64,000 nucleotides of DNA from Pseudovirgaria hyperparasitica (Eukaryota > Ascomycota > Dothideomycetes > Acrospermales > Acrospermaceae): the NCBI RefSeq assembly GCF_010093815.1, contig NW_022985567.1, positions 87,367 to 151,366 of the forward strand, written 5' to 3'. The notes under the pieces were generated by a model that was given only the letters and a program-made list of their open reading frames with translations, searched no databases and was not told where the DNA came from. This document shows, piece by piece, positions 36,251-48,575 of this stretch (position 1 is its first letter; each line of letters opens with the position of its first letter). Both the position numbers and the translations under genes were made by a program.

Positions 36251-37744
36251 ATGTCAGTGGGTCACCCAGATACGAAGACGAGGAGCAACCAGCTCCGACA
36301 AGAATTGAAAGACTGGGAAAAGCACTTTGCAGCAGCCAATGCAGGCCGGAAAGCTAGCAGAGATGATATCAAAGGCTGCCCTGACATTGGTACATATATT
36401 CTATCCCCGGCTCTATCGAACCTACTGACAGATCGAATCATAGCGGCGAAATACAAAGAGTATAACAAACTCAGAGACATCCTCTCTGGCAAGCCTGTTC
36501 TGCCACAATCGCCTGTAGCTCCGAACAAACGCAAGTCAGTCGACAACAGCGTTGTAACCCCATCGAAACGCCGTGCTATACCCGCGACCCCATCGAGAGA
36601 CCGTAGATTCAATGTTGGGACTCCATCGAAAGTCACTAAACTCAATCTCACCGGCACGCCGTCAATGAAGCTGGCCACACCGTCGATCTCGCGGGTCATA
36701 ATCGGGCCAACTCCACAGAGGAATGGAGTTGCGATCGGACTATTTGACATGCTGACATCGGCATCACCCCCGAAGGCTGAACGTACCGTGTTTGAAGAAC
36801 TTCAGGTCAATGTGCCTCAGACCCCGAGCCGAAAGCAACATACCTTCCAAGATGAGCCGTGTTCGATTGGGAGATATAAAGGCAGTAGGACCCCCATGTC
36901 TGACGGTAAAAAGTTCTTTTTCGACAAGTACATCGCAACGCCGATGAAAAGGAAGAGAGAGGAAGATATTGAAGAGACGTCTGAGCATCACTCGACTCCC
37001 ACATTCTTGCGCCGCAACACCTCTTTCAACGCAATACCAGAAGAGGAAGAGGATACATCTCCGCGAAATGCGCCCTGGAAGAAGACTGGACTGGTCAGGA
37101 GTCTCAGCAGTATGATTAGAGGACTAAAAGAACGCAAAGAAGAGGATAGAAGGCAAGAGCACCAAAGAGAGGAGGACCGACTTGACCAAGAGCTGGAGCT
37201 GTTAAGAGAGATGGAAGCCGAGGAGGCTGGTGTCGAGTATAGACCCTTGAAGAAGCCAAAGGTCCTTGTCCAAGACAGTCAGGCTACCGAGATGCCCCTG
37301 GGACCGGATCAACCTACTGATTCGGAGGAAGACGATAATTTGGAGCGGCAACCCCTCAGGATATGGAAGAAGAAAGGCCAAAAGAGACAAACGAGACGAG
37401 TCAACAGTAAGTGTAGTGCTCAATCGAGTGAGATTTTTTGACTAACTCATTCAGTGCGGCCAAATCGTCTGAAGCCGTCTGCGGCCCCTGAAATCGATCA
37501 AGAATCCTCGGACGACGAAGCAGCTGTTCCCGACACCCAACCCGGTGGGGGACTGCCTGATCCCCCCATTGATCATGTAACACCGGAAGATGGAACCAAG
37601 GTCACAGAAGTGAAGGAAAATGCAGGAAAGAAGGTACTTCGAAAGGTAACAGAACATGTCCACGCAAATTATCGGCGACTCAAGATCAAGAGTAAAAATA
37701 CCAAAGGGAAGGGGAAAGGTAGCTTCGGTCGTGGTAGACGATAG
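36251..37744 (+). CDS. sld2: DNA replication regulator Sld2 (Drc1)
   Basis: Replication-initiation factor. In yeast, CDK-phosphorylated Sld2 binds Dpb11 to activate origins in the nucleus. Exons 36251-37406 and 37455-37744 give 481 residues. The start at 36251 is the first ATG in the frame. The N-terminal block (about 13-85) has the Sld2 pattern LRQELKDWEKHF with KASRDDIK and YKEYNKLRDIL. The middle has many Thr-Pro and Ser-Pro CDK-type sites (repeated TPSK, ATPS and GTPS from about 100 to 160) and RTP/ATPMKRK later. A coiled-coil-like Glu/Arg segment (about 295-325) precedes an acidic region, and the end is Lys/Gly-rich. Intron 48 nt with a CTAAC branch point. The N-terminal block is diagnostic; the rest is poorly conserved in this family. 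Confidence 0.85.
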
Positions 37745-38426
37745 CTACTGTTCTCACGATAAACATGTCTATCTGATATCCAAACCTATTTGCTTTAGGG
37801 ACCAACAGACTGTACCCATTCTAGTAAACTAATAGGCTGTTCTCCCTCGATCCATGGATCGCGGGTGTATAAGTGAAGCACTAAGCCAAGAATCGCGCTA
37901 CGTCATTGGCGGAGAACTTTTAGTGTCCGCTGCTCTGCCTATAATTAGTGTAAACGGGACCGAGAGTGTGAGCACGAGCACTATGTTGAAGCCTACTCTG
38001 GGGCTGCTTCAGTGAAAACCCTCCAGAGCGCGTAGCGGTAGTTGACGGATTAAAGTTTGTACTGGGCTCATGAACATGCCCTGTGCTGCCTAGAGCTAGC
38101 TCTATCTATTGGTATCTTCACAGCCGTCAGCCACCGAGTCGGTCCGCTGGCCTAGAGAGCTGTCACGGGTGATCCGCGAGCTCTGAGAACGACACGCTCT
38201 AGCTTCTAATTTGTCTCAACCCACCGACATCAACAGATGACCATGTGATAACGCACTGTTCTCTTTGTCGCTGTTGCAGCTGTTCTTGGTCTTGGACTGT
38301 ATCTTTGTGACTTTGTACTGCCTCCGACACCTTGCAAAATAGCAGAGTACCGATGCGTCACCCTCTCTCTGATCGAATCCACCCTACACACGATTTCCAC
38401 CGACTCCATCGATATATATATACAAG
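37745..38426. other. Intergenic region upstream of atg26-like gene
   Basis: 682 bp, unique sequence with no supportable gene or RNA. Presumably the sld2 3' end and the atg26 promoter. Confidence 0.6.
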
Positions 38427-41400
38427 ATGTCCTCCGAAGATGGGCTCCGAGCCCAAACAGGTCGCAAGCTCACAAAAAGACGGAAGGATTTCCGCCGGGT
38501 GTCTTTGGACATTCCCGAAAAATTCAAGGATGGCGCAGATATAGAAGAGGATGCCAGTGCTGCTCCAAAGGGCCAAGAGACTTGGACCATGAACCAATCC
38601 TTGTTTTCTATGATCGCGAAGACCGGTTCACAAGCGGATCTACACACACCCCTGGAGGAAGTCGCCTCGAGTGACAGCGATGGGGAGCATGAAGGTCGAC
38701 TGAAAAGTAGAAAGAGAGGAGATGCTGCACAATATATGTCGCCACCACGACATACTTCTGCCAGCTTTGCAAACAGACATAGAAGGAAGATCTCAGACAG
38801 TAAGCTGTTGAAATCGCTACCAAGACTGAGGACTAGGAGGGAAGCACGAGATGCATCGAACGACCAAGATATGTCCACTTCCCAGATCCTTCCGCCCAAA
38901 CCAGCACAAGTCACAGCATCGCGGCCGTCGAGAGAGTCAGCACTACTAGATACACGTCCGACACATATACATGATAGCGACGAAGCGGGTCCCAGCAGGC
39001 CAACAGCGAGCAGGCGGGGTCGCCATGAGAGCCTCAGTGAGACATCAGAGAGTAGCCCGCCGCCAACCTTAGCCCAGAGGCTACAAGATATTTTTGAGTT
39101 TGAGGAGCTAGAAGAGGTCATCTCTCGTACGTATTATCAACATGTCAACGCCTGCAAAAACTGATAACAATAGAATACCCATGCTGGTTAATCCAAAGCG
39201 TTCTCCTCCAAGGATACCTTTACATCACGCAGAAGCATATATGTTTCTACGCATACCTCAACCGCAAAGATCCTGGAAAATCCGGTTATATTGCGAAACT
39301 TGGACGCTCCAAGTATAACAGATATTGGTTTGTGTTAAAAGGGGATGTATTGGCATACTACAATAATACCTCAGACCTCTACTTTCCGCGAAACAGGATC
39401 AACCTCAGCCACGCTATATCCGCTTCGATCATTGATCAGAAGGACAAGGACAAAGAGGCTACAAGCTTTGTCGTTGAAACAGAGGGTCGCAACTACACAT
39501 TCAAGGCCGATAGTGCAACCAGCGCTTTGGACTGGGTCCGCGCAATACAGAAAGTTATATTCCGAACACGCAATGATGGGGGCAGTGTCAAGATATCGAT
39601 TCCTTTGCAGAACGTTTGGGACATAGAAGAAAACCCTTTGATGGATTTTGCCGATTCTATCAAAATCAGGGTCATCGACAACGGCGAAACTTACGCCATG
39701 GACGAAGTAAACCAGTTCGTCAGATATCTGCGTAAAACTTTGCTAATATTTTGTAGTACTTCTTCTCATTTTCAGGCTCCGCCGAAGATGTCTTGAACAT
39801 CTTGCGCATCCTGATCCCGGATAATGACCCGTCTGTGGACGGTAGGAGCAGCACTTGTAGTCCTCGTGTCAGCTCCAGTGTTCGTCCGAAGCATCTTGAC
39901 GTCAAAACAGATACTGAACGGTCTGTGAGTCCAGGCGATGCATCACCATTACGGGAAAATGTCAAAGCAACTCTGTCACCTCGCCCGCCTGTGAACCTAA
40001 AAGGATCTAGCCCAAGAATTAGTATGGAGTCGAGCCGATCGAGTCTGGACATGAGAAGACGTAGCACAGACATTACCAGAACTTTTCAGAAGACCAATTC
40101 TGACAGAGGACGAACAAGCTTCACGATGAACAGAAGCTCAAGCTATGGTGGTGATGGCGTTCGACGTGGAGACAAGTCACCGTTATCACCAAAAATCAAC
40201 GAATCATCTGCCTCCGCGAGCACTTCTCTTGACCAGGTTGAAACAGAGTCATCTGCAGCGATTCAGTCCCTGGACGACACGAACGCATCTGCTAGTCAGA
40301 TTTTGAATCGCACGGATGTCTTCCACCGTCCAACAATCCAAAATTCCTCTGGTCAACTGGACACCGAGAAAGACAGGATGTGTCAATCTCAAGAAACGGC
40401 ACGATCTGTCCGTGACAATAAGCGATCCCCTCTTCCAACAGGTGAAATGAGAAAAGTATATAAGCAACGTGCCACCGAGAGATTAGTGGGCGATGACGAT
40501 GATAGTGATCAACAGAACTCTAAGATGAGAGACTCTGATACTTCTGCGATACAAAACATTGTACAAGCTGGATCTTACCCCCTGCAGAAGGCATCCGGCC
40601 TTCTTGGCAATCTCAAAAGCCGTTCCAAGCGTATGAGCAAGGTGCTTTCAACAGAAACCATGGGCTATTACGAGAAAGTAGCCGGCATGTGGGCGGGTGG
40701 ACGGAAGCACTATCATACTGCAGAAGGACTTTCACCAGACGACCAGATCCGAAGTGCCCAGGAAGATGCAGATGCCGTGGTTGATGCAGAGCGCTTCCGA
40801 GAACATTTTGCACTACCCCCAACTGAGGAACTTCAATCAACGTTTTTCGGCTCCTTGCAACGAGTGATACCGATGTATGGCAAGATTTACATCAGTGATC
40901 GCCATTTCTGCTTTCGTAGTATGCTGCCAACAACGAGAACGAAGCTGATTCTTCCGCTAAAAGACATCGAAACCGTCGAGAAAGAGAAAGGTTTCCGGCT
41001 CAGTTACTATGGTTTAGTCATAGTAATTCGAGGATTTGAAGAGGTCTTCTTCGAGTTTGCGAAAGCCGAATTACGAGATGAGTGCACTGTTACGACCTTG
41101 AGGCAATTGGAAAATGTTCGCTTCATGACGAATTCGCAGTCGCTTCACCAGGAAGACGTCACGATTGAAGAGCAGGCTAAAGCAGAGCATGATCTTTTAC
41201 AGGAAGCTCGAGCTGAACCGATTCCACAATCCGCTCCAATTGATGCTCCTGACACAGGTATGTTGAATCCACTTTTATGCCACGTCCAATGAACTAACCA
41301 GAAACCTACTCTAGATCCCGAAAAGATGCCTCTTATCTTTGACGACCTCGGTGGGTCTTACGTTGACTTCAAGCCTTCAGAATCTCTCAAAATCACTTGC

Positions 41401-42953
41401 CTGACTATTGGCTCCCGGGGAGATGTCCAGCCTTATATCGCCTTTTGCAAAGGACTTCTTGCTGAAGGACACAAACCTAAAATTGTCACCCATGCAGAGT
41501 TCGAGCATGCTGTACGCGAGCAAGGCATCGACTTTGCCCCAGTCGCGGGTGACCCGGCGGAGCTCATGCGAATCTGCATCGAGAATGGCATGTTTACTTA
41601 CTCATTCATCCGAGAAGCCTCCGAAAAGTTTCGCGGCTGGATCGATGGCCTACTTGCGACAGCTTGGGAAGCCTGCCAGGGATCTGATATTCTAATTGAG
41701 AGCCCCAGTGCTATGGCTGGAATACACATAGCAGAGGCCTTACGCATTCCTTACTTCCGCGCTTTTGGCATGACGTGGACACGGACCCGCGCATATCCTC
41801 ATGCATTCTTCGTACCAGGTCGCAGAATGGGCGGTAACTGGAACAGCTGGTCCTACTCTGTATTCGATAAGTTCTTTTGGGGCGGTATTTCAGGCCAAGT
41901 GAATCACTGGAGGAGGAACACCCTCAAGCTTCCCAAGACTGGCTTAGGCAAGATGAAACCCGACAGACGACCTTTCATGTACTTTGTTTCGCCGTCGGTC
42001 ATGCCGCCACCGCTGGACTGGCCCGACTGGATTCGTGTTACGGGATACTGGTTTCTCGATACGAACAACGACTATGTGCCACCACAAGATCTTGTTGACT
42101 TTCTAGCGAAAGCTCGTAAAGATAAAAAGAAGATTGTGTACATCGGTTTTGGCTCAATAGTGGTCGACGATCCTGCGGCTATGACCAAGACGGTCGTCGA
42201 TGCAGTTCTCAAAGCAGATGTGCGCTGTGTTCTATCCAAGGGCTGGTCAGACCGACTCGACAAGAAGGATGCGGCCAAGCCCGAATTGCCCCTCCCCTCT
42301 GATATCTTCCAAATAAAGGAAGCACCCCACGACTGGTTATTCAAACAGGTTGATGCAGCAGTACATCACGGCGGCAGCGGTACTACAGGTGCAAGTCTGC
42401 GCGCAGGGATCCCTACCGTCATCAAACCTTTCTTCGGTGACCAGTTCTTCTATGGTATGCGCGTTGAGAATCTCAATGTTGGCGTATGTATCGAAAAAAT
42501 CAATACAACCGTACTCGGGCGAGCAATATGGACGGCGACGAATGACCAGCGGATGATAGACAAGGCAGCTTTGCTAGGGGAGAAGATTCGAAAAGTATAT
42601 CATGCCGCAGTCTTCACTCACCTCAATTGTATGCTCATACTGACTCTTCACAGGAAAGTGGCGTTCAAACTGCGATTCAGACGATGTATCGTGAGCTCGA
42701 ACGAGCACGCACCTTCATTCCAAAGGACGAATCCCCCGATGTTGGCTATGCCTCTGCACACCCCGACCCGACCGAAGATAATGAAGATTGGACTCTTGTT
42801 GATGACGAAGATGCATGTCTGGATACTGAGACCGCTGCCGCGACAGGGTATCTCAAGTATTCAGAGCAGGCGCTTGCACGTGCAGGTGGAAGCAGCGCGA
42901 TGGCACTGGGAAGCATGGTGCTCAGAGGTGCCGGTGTTAGTGGTAAGCGATGA
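38427..42953 (+). CDS. atg26: Sterol 3-beta-glucosyltransferase Atg26/UGT51
   Basis: Transfers glucose from UDP-glucose to ergosterol at membranes. In some fungi it is needed for pexophagy. Exons 38427-39126, 39174-39706, 39757-41257, 41315-42594 and 42654-42953 give 1437 residues. Domain order: disordered N terminus (1-200); first GRAM segment (about 205-265, with [18 protein letters not shown]); PH domain (about 270-375, [11 protein letters not shown]); long Ser-rich linker; second GRAM domain (about 756-830, [10 protein letters not shown]); and the GT28/GT1 glycosyltransferase (about 935-1340) with GSRGDVQPY at 944-952 and the UDP-binding VHHGGSGTT from 1261. All hallmark motifs are intact. 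The exon 4-5 junction yields IRKESGVQTA. The final codons overlap a possible donor (GTAAGC at 42,946), so an alternative C terminus is possible. Confidence 0.94.
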
Positions 42954-43831
42954 TTATCAGTGCGAGTATTGATTGACTTATTACGTTGTCTGCGAGTAAA
43001 GAGGTGGATTTAATAAATCCATGTGAGTCTCTGAGCCCGCTTTGGGGGACTCAAGGCTTGACTAGAGTCAGTGGCTCTAGCGCGAACTGCAGCATTTCAT
43101 CCACCTGGTGGTGGCTATTCAATCGCCATTTTGGAATGGAGATACATCAGCGGGCGTTCTATGTGTTTTGCGCCAGATGATCACCGTTTTTCTCATATAT
43201 CAGACTGCCATTTCGCACGACATCTAGATTTCTCTATAATAATGATCCAGTCTTGTTCGCAAAAGGAATTCTCCGCGAGGTAGATAGTGTTTGGATGAGT
43301 CTCATGTCATATAATAGATAGAGTATGATCAAGATGGCTGAGAGTATGCATCAACCTTGAAGTCTTAACCTGCTCCCCAATGATACGAGCACACGACCTC
43401 TTGCCCAATTTGGCGATCAGCTGTTCCTGCCCCAGGCTGCATGCCTGCCTTGTTGCCTGCGCTTGACTACTCAGTGGATATTGGGTTGTTCACGATGCAA
43501 TGATACCTCGTACAGCACCGGTAGTAAATAAGGTAGTTCAGCCGATACTCGATATATCACAACCGCCTCTCCACATTCGCGATAGCAGGGCAGGACAGTT
43601 CTCTCACGCGCCGCTAATACTGCAGCAACGAGAACGCATCAGCTAAAATAGCGGGTACGTCAGATCTCCTGCCCGAGGACGCAAGGAAATCCCGGCTTGT
43701 CTCTTCGCGACGGGACCGGGTTCATTCTCGCCCACGTCAAGCCTTTTCACCTAAACATTGCGCCTTGCACTGAAGAGCCAATCCTTCAATTAACCTCTCA
43801 GTCTCTCATTCATCGCCTGGATCGCCTTGCG
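42954..43831. other. Intergenic region, no gene supported
   Basis: About 880 bp of unique sequence between two co-oriented genes. The short open frames have no recognisable features. Presumably the atg26 3' UTR and the promoter of the CorA-type gene. Confidence 0.6.
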
Positions 43832-46596
43832 ATGCCCCCCAAAGCTGCTGGCCAGGGCCGCGGCGAGTCTTCCAAAGCCCCACAGAGGTATCCTGGCAGC
43901 ACTTCATCGCCGGCATCGCAGCCACAAGGAGGCCAAAGCGGTCAAGCTGAGCAAGGAGATTCTTCCGCCGCAGCGAAGAAGAGAAAGCACAGAGCTGGAA
44001 AGAAGCATCGTCGACACCGTCGACAGTCGTTTGCACCGACTGAAGCTTCTGACATCACCACCGAGCGACCTGATCCTCGACATTTGACGGTCGATTCAGC
44101 AGCTCGGAACAGCTTTTACAGGATTGATGCGGGCAAGAGAAGTACTGACAGCATTGCTAGCGAGGCGCTGCTAGATCATAGGTCAGTTCCATGCGTCCTG
44201 CAGATATGACTTGTACACTGCTGACGTTGATCAACTAGGGATTCTGGGCCACTCCAAGCTAGACGCCAAAGCATCCACCAAAGCCAATATGCCCCTCCCC
44301 GTAGTAGCTTTATGGGAGACCACGAGTCGCCAGTCAGGAGTATGACCAACAGTACTGTTATGCCAGGCTCCTCCGGTCTATCGCATCCTATAAGGCCGTA
44401 CGAGAACGGCGAGGAAGACTATGAAGAGACCTCAGATCGAACACCTTTAATTGCAACAACAAAGCCAAAGCAGGCTACAAGTGGTGTGGGTTATGGCGGG
44501 CTTACACCGTCAACCAACCGCCAGCGATCCAAGCCACGATCTGTCAGTTCAAATGCTTCAAGAAAGAGTCGGCCATTACTAGAGCATGCCCAGACCGGTA
44601 TGAGCTCAAGCAATCTATTCGACGTCAACAATCCTCCCTCGGTACCGGGAAGCCCCGTGCTGGGTGCGGGAATTGGCTACGATGATGCTATGCTCACAGG
44701 GGATGTTATCACAAGTCATTCTCCTCAGAACACACGCAATGCCCGCTCTGCAACGTCGCGCGACGCGCTTATCGATATCAATGACGGTGCTCCGTTCATG
44801 GACTCTACACCTCCCTCGCCAGATCGTTTCGGAAGAGAGCGCAGACATACGATCGCGCATCCCGCGGAGGAAGATGTGTGCTTTCCGGCTGAGGGAATGT
44901 CGGCAATCGGAGAGGAAGATTACATGCAGATGCAACAGCAGAATGGTCAAGAATATCAACACCGGCGAAGGAGGCGCCGACAATGGCCTGATCTTGAAAC
45001 TTTGGACCACTGGAGCCGGGAGGAGAAAGAGGAGCGAACAATGGAAGGAATTCGCATCAGGAAAGTGAGCGAGCCTCTTATGGTTGGTGGACGCCTGCGT
45101 CCCACAAAGAATGCAGCATGGCACCGACAGGACGATGACGCACCGTATCGGTTCACGTACTTCAATGAGGAGTTTCAAAACACAATACATAGTCAGACAA
45201 TAGGGGAGCTTCTTCAACCCGGCCAGACCTTTCGGGACCTCTTTATTCCTGATCCACCTTTACTATCTGACGAGAGTTCCGATGAGGAAGACGAAGATGA
45301 TCTGGCGAGCAGAGTTGCAGGCTCCGTAGCAGGGACGACAACAAGGCAGTCATACCGCCCGGGCGATACTGGGAGTAAGATACCATCTGGAGAGCAAACT
45401 GGGAGAAATACGCCTGTGCCATCTTCAGCTCAGGATCATCCGTACCAGAAGACCAGTAAAGAGCCTCGTTATGGATCACGACCAGTATTTTGGCTGGATG
45501 TCATGTCACCTACCGACGCAGAAATGAAAGTCATTTCGAAGGCATTCGGCATCCATCCCCTGACATCGGAGGACATTATGATGCAAGAAGCTCGCGAGAA
45601 AGTTGAACTGTTTCGGCATTATTACTTCGTAAACTATCGGACATTCGAGCAAGACCCCAACAGTGAGGACTATCTAGATCCAGTAAACATGTTTGTTGTG
45701 GTGTTCAGAGAAGGCGTCATCAGCGTACGTCCTCCTTGCCTTCTTTACTTCTTTACAGATGTGCTTACATGAACAGTTCCACTTCTCCATGACACCACAT
45801 CCAGCCAACGTTCGACGACGCATCCGTCAACTATCCGACTACTTGATCCTATCTTCCGATTGGATCTCGTATGCAATAATTGACGACATCACAGACGTAT
45901 ATGCACCTTTGATTCAGAGGATTGAGGAGGAGGTAGATGAGATCGACGACGAAATTCTCAGGCTGCATATGACAGACTCTGAGCCTGAGAAGAAGGCTGG
46001 AAAGAACAAGAACGATGAGAAAATGTCTGAAAGTGGTGAATCAATTAAAGAAAATGTCCATGGTGATATGCTTCTTCGTGTTGGGGAGTGTAGAAAAAAG
46101 GTTATGGGCCTATATCGTCTCCTGGGTAACAAAGCCGATGTTATCAAAGGCTTTGCGAAGCGTTGTAATGAGCAGTGGGATGTTGCGCCTCGCAGCGAAA
46201 TTGGTCTCTACCTTGGCGATATTCAAGATCATATCGTTACCATGACCGGGAACTTGACCCATTACGAAAGGTGTGTCTTTATAACTTGGGTTGGGTTGAA
46301 CTCTCTCGCTGACTTGCCGTAGTCTACTCTCCCGTGCTCATGGTAACTACCTCGCCCAGATCAACATCCGTATGAATGAAAGGCAAGAACAGACTGCTGA
46401 TGTACTTGGTAAGCTCACTGTGCTGGGAACCATTGTCCTTCCGATGAACATCATTACGGGTATGTGGGGCATGAACGTGCTCGTGCCAGGCCAGGATGTA
46501 GATAGCCTTTGGTGGTTTTGGGGTATCACGGCTGGACTCCTCGCGTTTGGTCTAAGTAGTTTCTTCATTGCGAAGAAGGTCTACGGTATTGTATAA
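43832..46596 (+). CDS. CorA/Mnr2/Alr-type magnesium transporter
   Basis: Divalent-cation (Mg2+) channel, in the plasma membrane (Alr1) or vacuole (Mnr2). Exons 43832-44181, 44239-45724, 45777-46270 and 46323-46596 give 867 residues. The long N terminus (about 1-480) is hydrophilic and disordered with a Lys/Arg/His-rich patch near 50-65, as in fungal Alr1/Mnr2. The CorA soluble domain follows (from about 510, FWLDVMSP), with a coiled-coil segment around 650-720 containing a Lys/Glu-rich insert. The signature pore motif GMN is at 826-828, between two C-terminal transmembrane helices (VLGTIVLPMNIITGMW and WFWGITAGLLAFGLSSFFIA). I cannot separate Mnr2 from Alr1 by eye; the overall length is nearer Mnr2 (about 970) and Alr1 (about 860) alike. 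Confidence 0.92.
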
Positions 46597-47352
46597 GTCG
46601 ATGTACTTTCATCAATGTGTAAATTTGGAACAGCTGTCAGATGGCTGGCTGGAAACGGGTGGGGATGGGTGGGAACTGGTTATTAATCACAGAGATTGGC
46701 TAAAGGGCATTGGATACAACGGACCGGAGCCATAGTGTACAAACAGAGTCGTGGATAGCACCAAATACCACGAATAATACAATACATGTAATCGCGAAAA
46801 TACGACAGTCTTCACCCTAATCTTATCCTAGATTTCAAACCCCCTTATAGCAGCAGATTCATGCCCCGAAGCCTCATACTCCCGCCACCTTATGTATGTG
46901 ATAACTATTTTTGGTATGATATGGGCATGGTATGGGTAAGGCTCGTGATGTTCTTGGTCGTATATATGTATCCATGCTCGCCCGGAGGTGGCAGTTATAA
47001 CAAGTCTGACCTCTACGGTTCAACGATGGCTTGAAGGGCAGATGTTGACGTGTGGTCATATAGAGTAATTGATTGACTCAATAGTTGGAAATGCTACGCT
47101 ACTCTGAGTAGTGAGGAGTCTCGACGCGAGCTTAATATAATGTGTCTGAAGAATCTGGGCTAAGTGCACTATAGGCACTAGAGTAAAGTCTTAGCAAGAA
47201 CGAGTTTGTGTTCATACTATATACTCTGTTCTATTCCATGTATGCTTCGGTTCTGCATGTAAGGCTACAGGGTCATCGACACTGCTGTCCTCCATTTACA
47301 TATAGATTTCTAGCAATGACAACCTTACCCCGATGAGTTTGCTCCAGTGCAA
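46597..47352. other. Intergenic region between convergent genes
   Basis: About 750 bp, unique and rather AT-rich, with no supportable gene; likely two 3' UTRs. Confidence 0.6.
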
Positions 47353-47976
47353 TTAGGCGCTCACGACCTTCAAGAACCCATAGAACTCAGGCCTGTACCC
47401 AGCGTGCGGCGGAAAGTCTGGGTCTGCGGGAACCCCTGACAATTTTGCACCGTAATACCCCTCCGGAGAAGTCCCGTCACCAGGAGCCGGGCGGAAGTAG
47501 AAGGCCCATGTCGTGAGGCCCAGGGCCCCAAGATAGGTATCTGGTTGTCTGACGCCATCGATCTCATGTGCATACAGCTGCGGCTTGTAGCCCTGGTCCT
47601 CCCACAAGAAGGCATTGCCAGCGTCGTGTGAGACGTTGATGTCTACGTTGCGCGGGTACACGGCAAGTTGGGCATTGCGCTGGCATTGGTATACTTGCTT
47701 TGCAAGATCGATCTGTCGGCTGGCCTCGATGACGAGGGTGGAGACGTTGTGAGACACACCGGGGCTTGTGAAGTAGGGAATGGTCTTGTCGTATGCGAAG
47801 AGGTTGTCGGCGATGCCTTTATCGGTTGAGTCGGTCTTGATGTAGAAGAGATTGTTGCTTGGTCCCTTAGGGTAGGCAGAGCAGGATTCTGCGTCGCGAG
47901 GTATGACAGTAACGTCAGGGACTGCGAGCCCGATGCCAAATAACAGCGGAAGAAGTCGTAGGGTGGCTCGTTTCAT
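47353..47976 (-). CDS. Secreted protein of unknown function
   Basis: Single-exon gene of 207 residues. A clear signal peptide begins MKRATLRLLPLLFGIGLAV, with cleavage probable near residue 19-27. The mature part has two Cys (ESCS and YQCQ), which could form one disulfide, two Asn-X-Ser/Thr sites (HNVS and INVS), and a C-terminal half rich in aromatic residues, Gly and Pro (YFRPAPGDGT and GYYGAKLSG). No transmembrane segment after the signal. I do not recognise the family. Clean codon use over the full length, a good signal peptide and an unbroken frame make it a real gene; an effector-like or cell-wall role is only a guess. Confidence 0.75.
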   Translation of the reverse strand: MKRATLRLLPLLFGIGLAVPDVTVIPRDAESCSAYPKGPSNNLFYIKTDSTDKGIADNLFAYDKTIPYFTSPGVSHNVSTLVIEASRQIDLAKQVYQCQRNAQLAVYPRNVDINVSHDAGNAFLWEDQGYKPQLYAHEIDGVRQPDTYLGALGLTTWAFYFRPAPGDGTSPEGYYGAKLSGVPADPDFPPHAGYRPEFYGFLKVVSA

Positions 47977-48575
47977 ACTGCTGGTTTGTGAGAGTTTCTT
48001 ATTTTTTGAATGAGGACGATGGTAATTGCTCCCTACAGTTACATTGAAGCTTGAGCGGCGACGACGACTATTTGTATCTTCGACATGTATCGTTGAGGCT
48101 GACTACAATGGTCACGCTCCGCAATTTATACCTACCGTTGCAAGGGATACCCAAGAAGCGGTAGAGCATAGATTATATTGCTATGACTAGCAATAGATTA
48201 GGATATACGTCTAAACGATATTACCCTCCACGTGGCCCGTGAATGGAAGGATCCATAGACTCCTTCGAGTTCGATGTCCTATCTTTTCAATGATGGCAAT
48301 ACACCGCACTGCCGTGTACTCCCTTCAATTGGCTCGCTTGGCCGTCCTCAGGACCAGGGAGACAAACGTAGTGCAATACCAAGCAGGCAGCAAGAAGGAT
48401 CTGTCGAGGCTTATTATTCCATTGATGGATGCCTGATTTCTCCCCACTCAGCGCGAGATTGGTGGGTTCTGATTACACTATTGATACGCAACTGAGTGCG
48501 AGGCACGATCCGGAATGCTGCCTCTGCCTACTATACACATGGTATCTAGATCTTGGATCACAGAATATCCGCAGG
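47977..48575. other. Intergenic region, no gene supported
   Basis: About 600 bp. It contains the promoter of the secreted-protein gene and the 3' flank of the decarboxylase gene. Nothing else recognised. Confidence 0.6.

Noticed and set aside
38384-39121. 245-codon minus-strand frame opposite the first Atg26 exon
   Set aside because: Antisense shadow of a real exon; Ser/Leu-rich translation without domains. The equal length to the sense frame is coincidence.
44615-45217. 200-codon minus-strand frame
   Set aside because: Antisense to the second exon of the CorA-type transporter.
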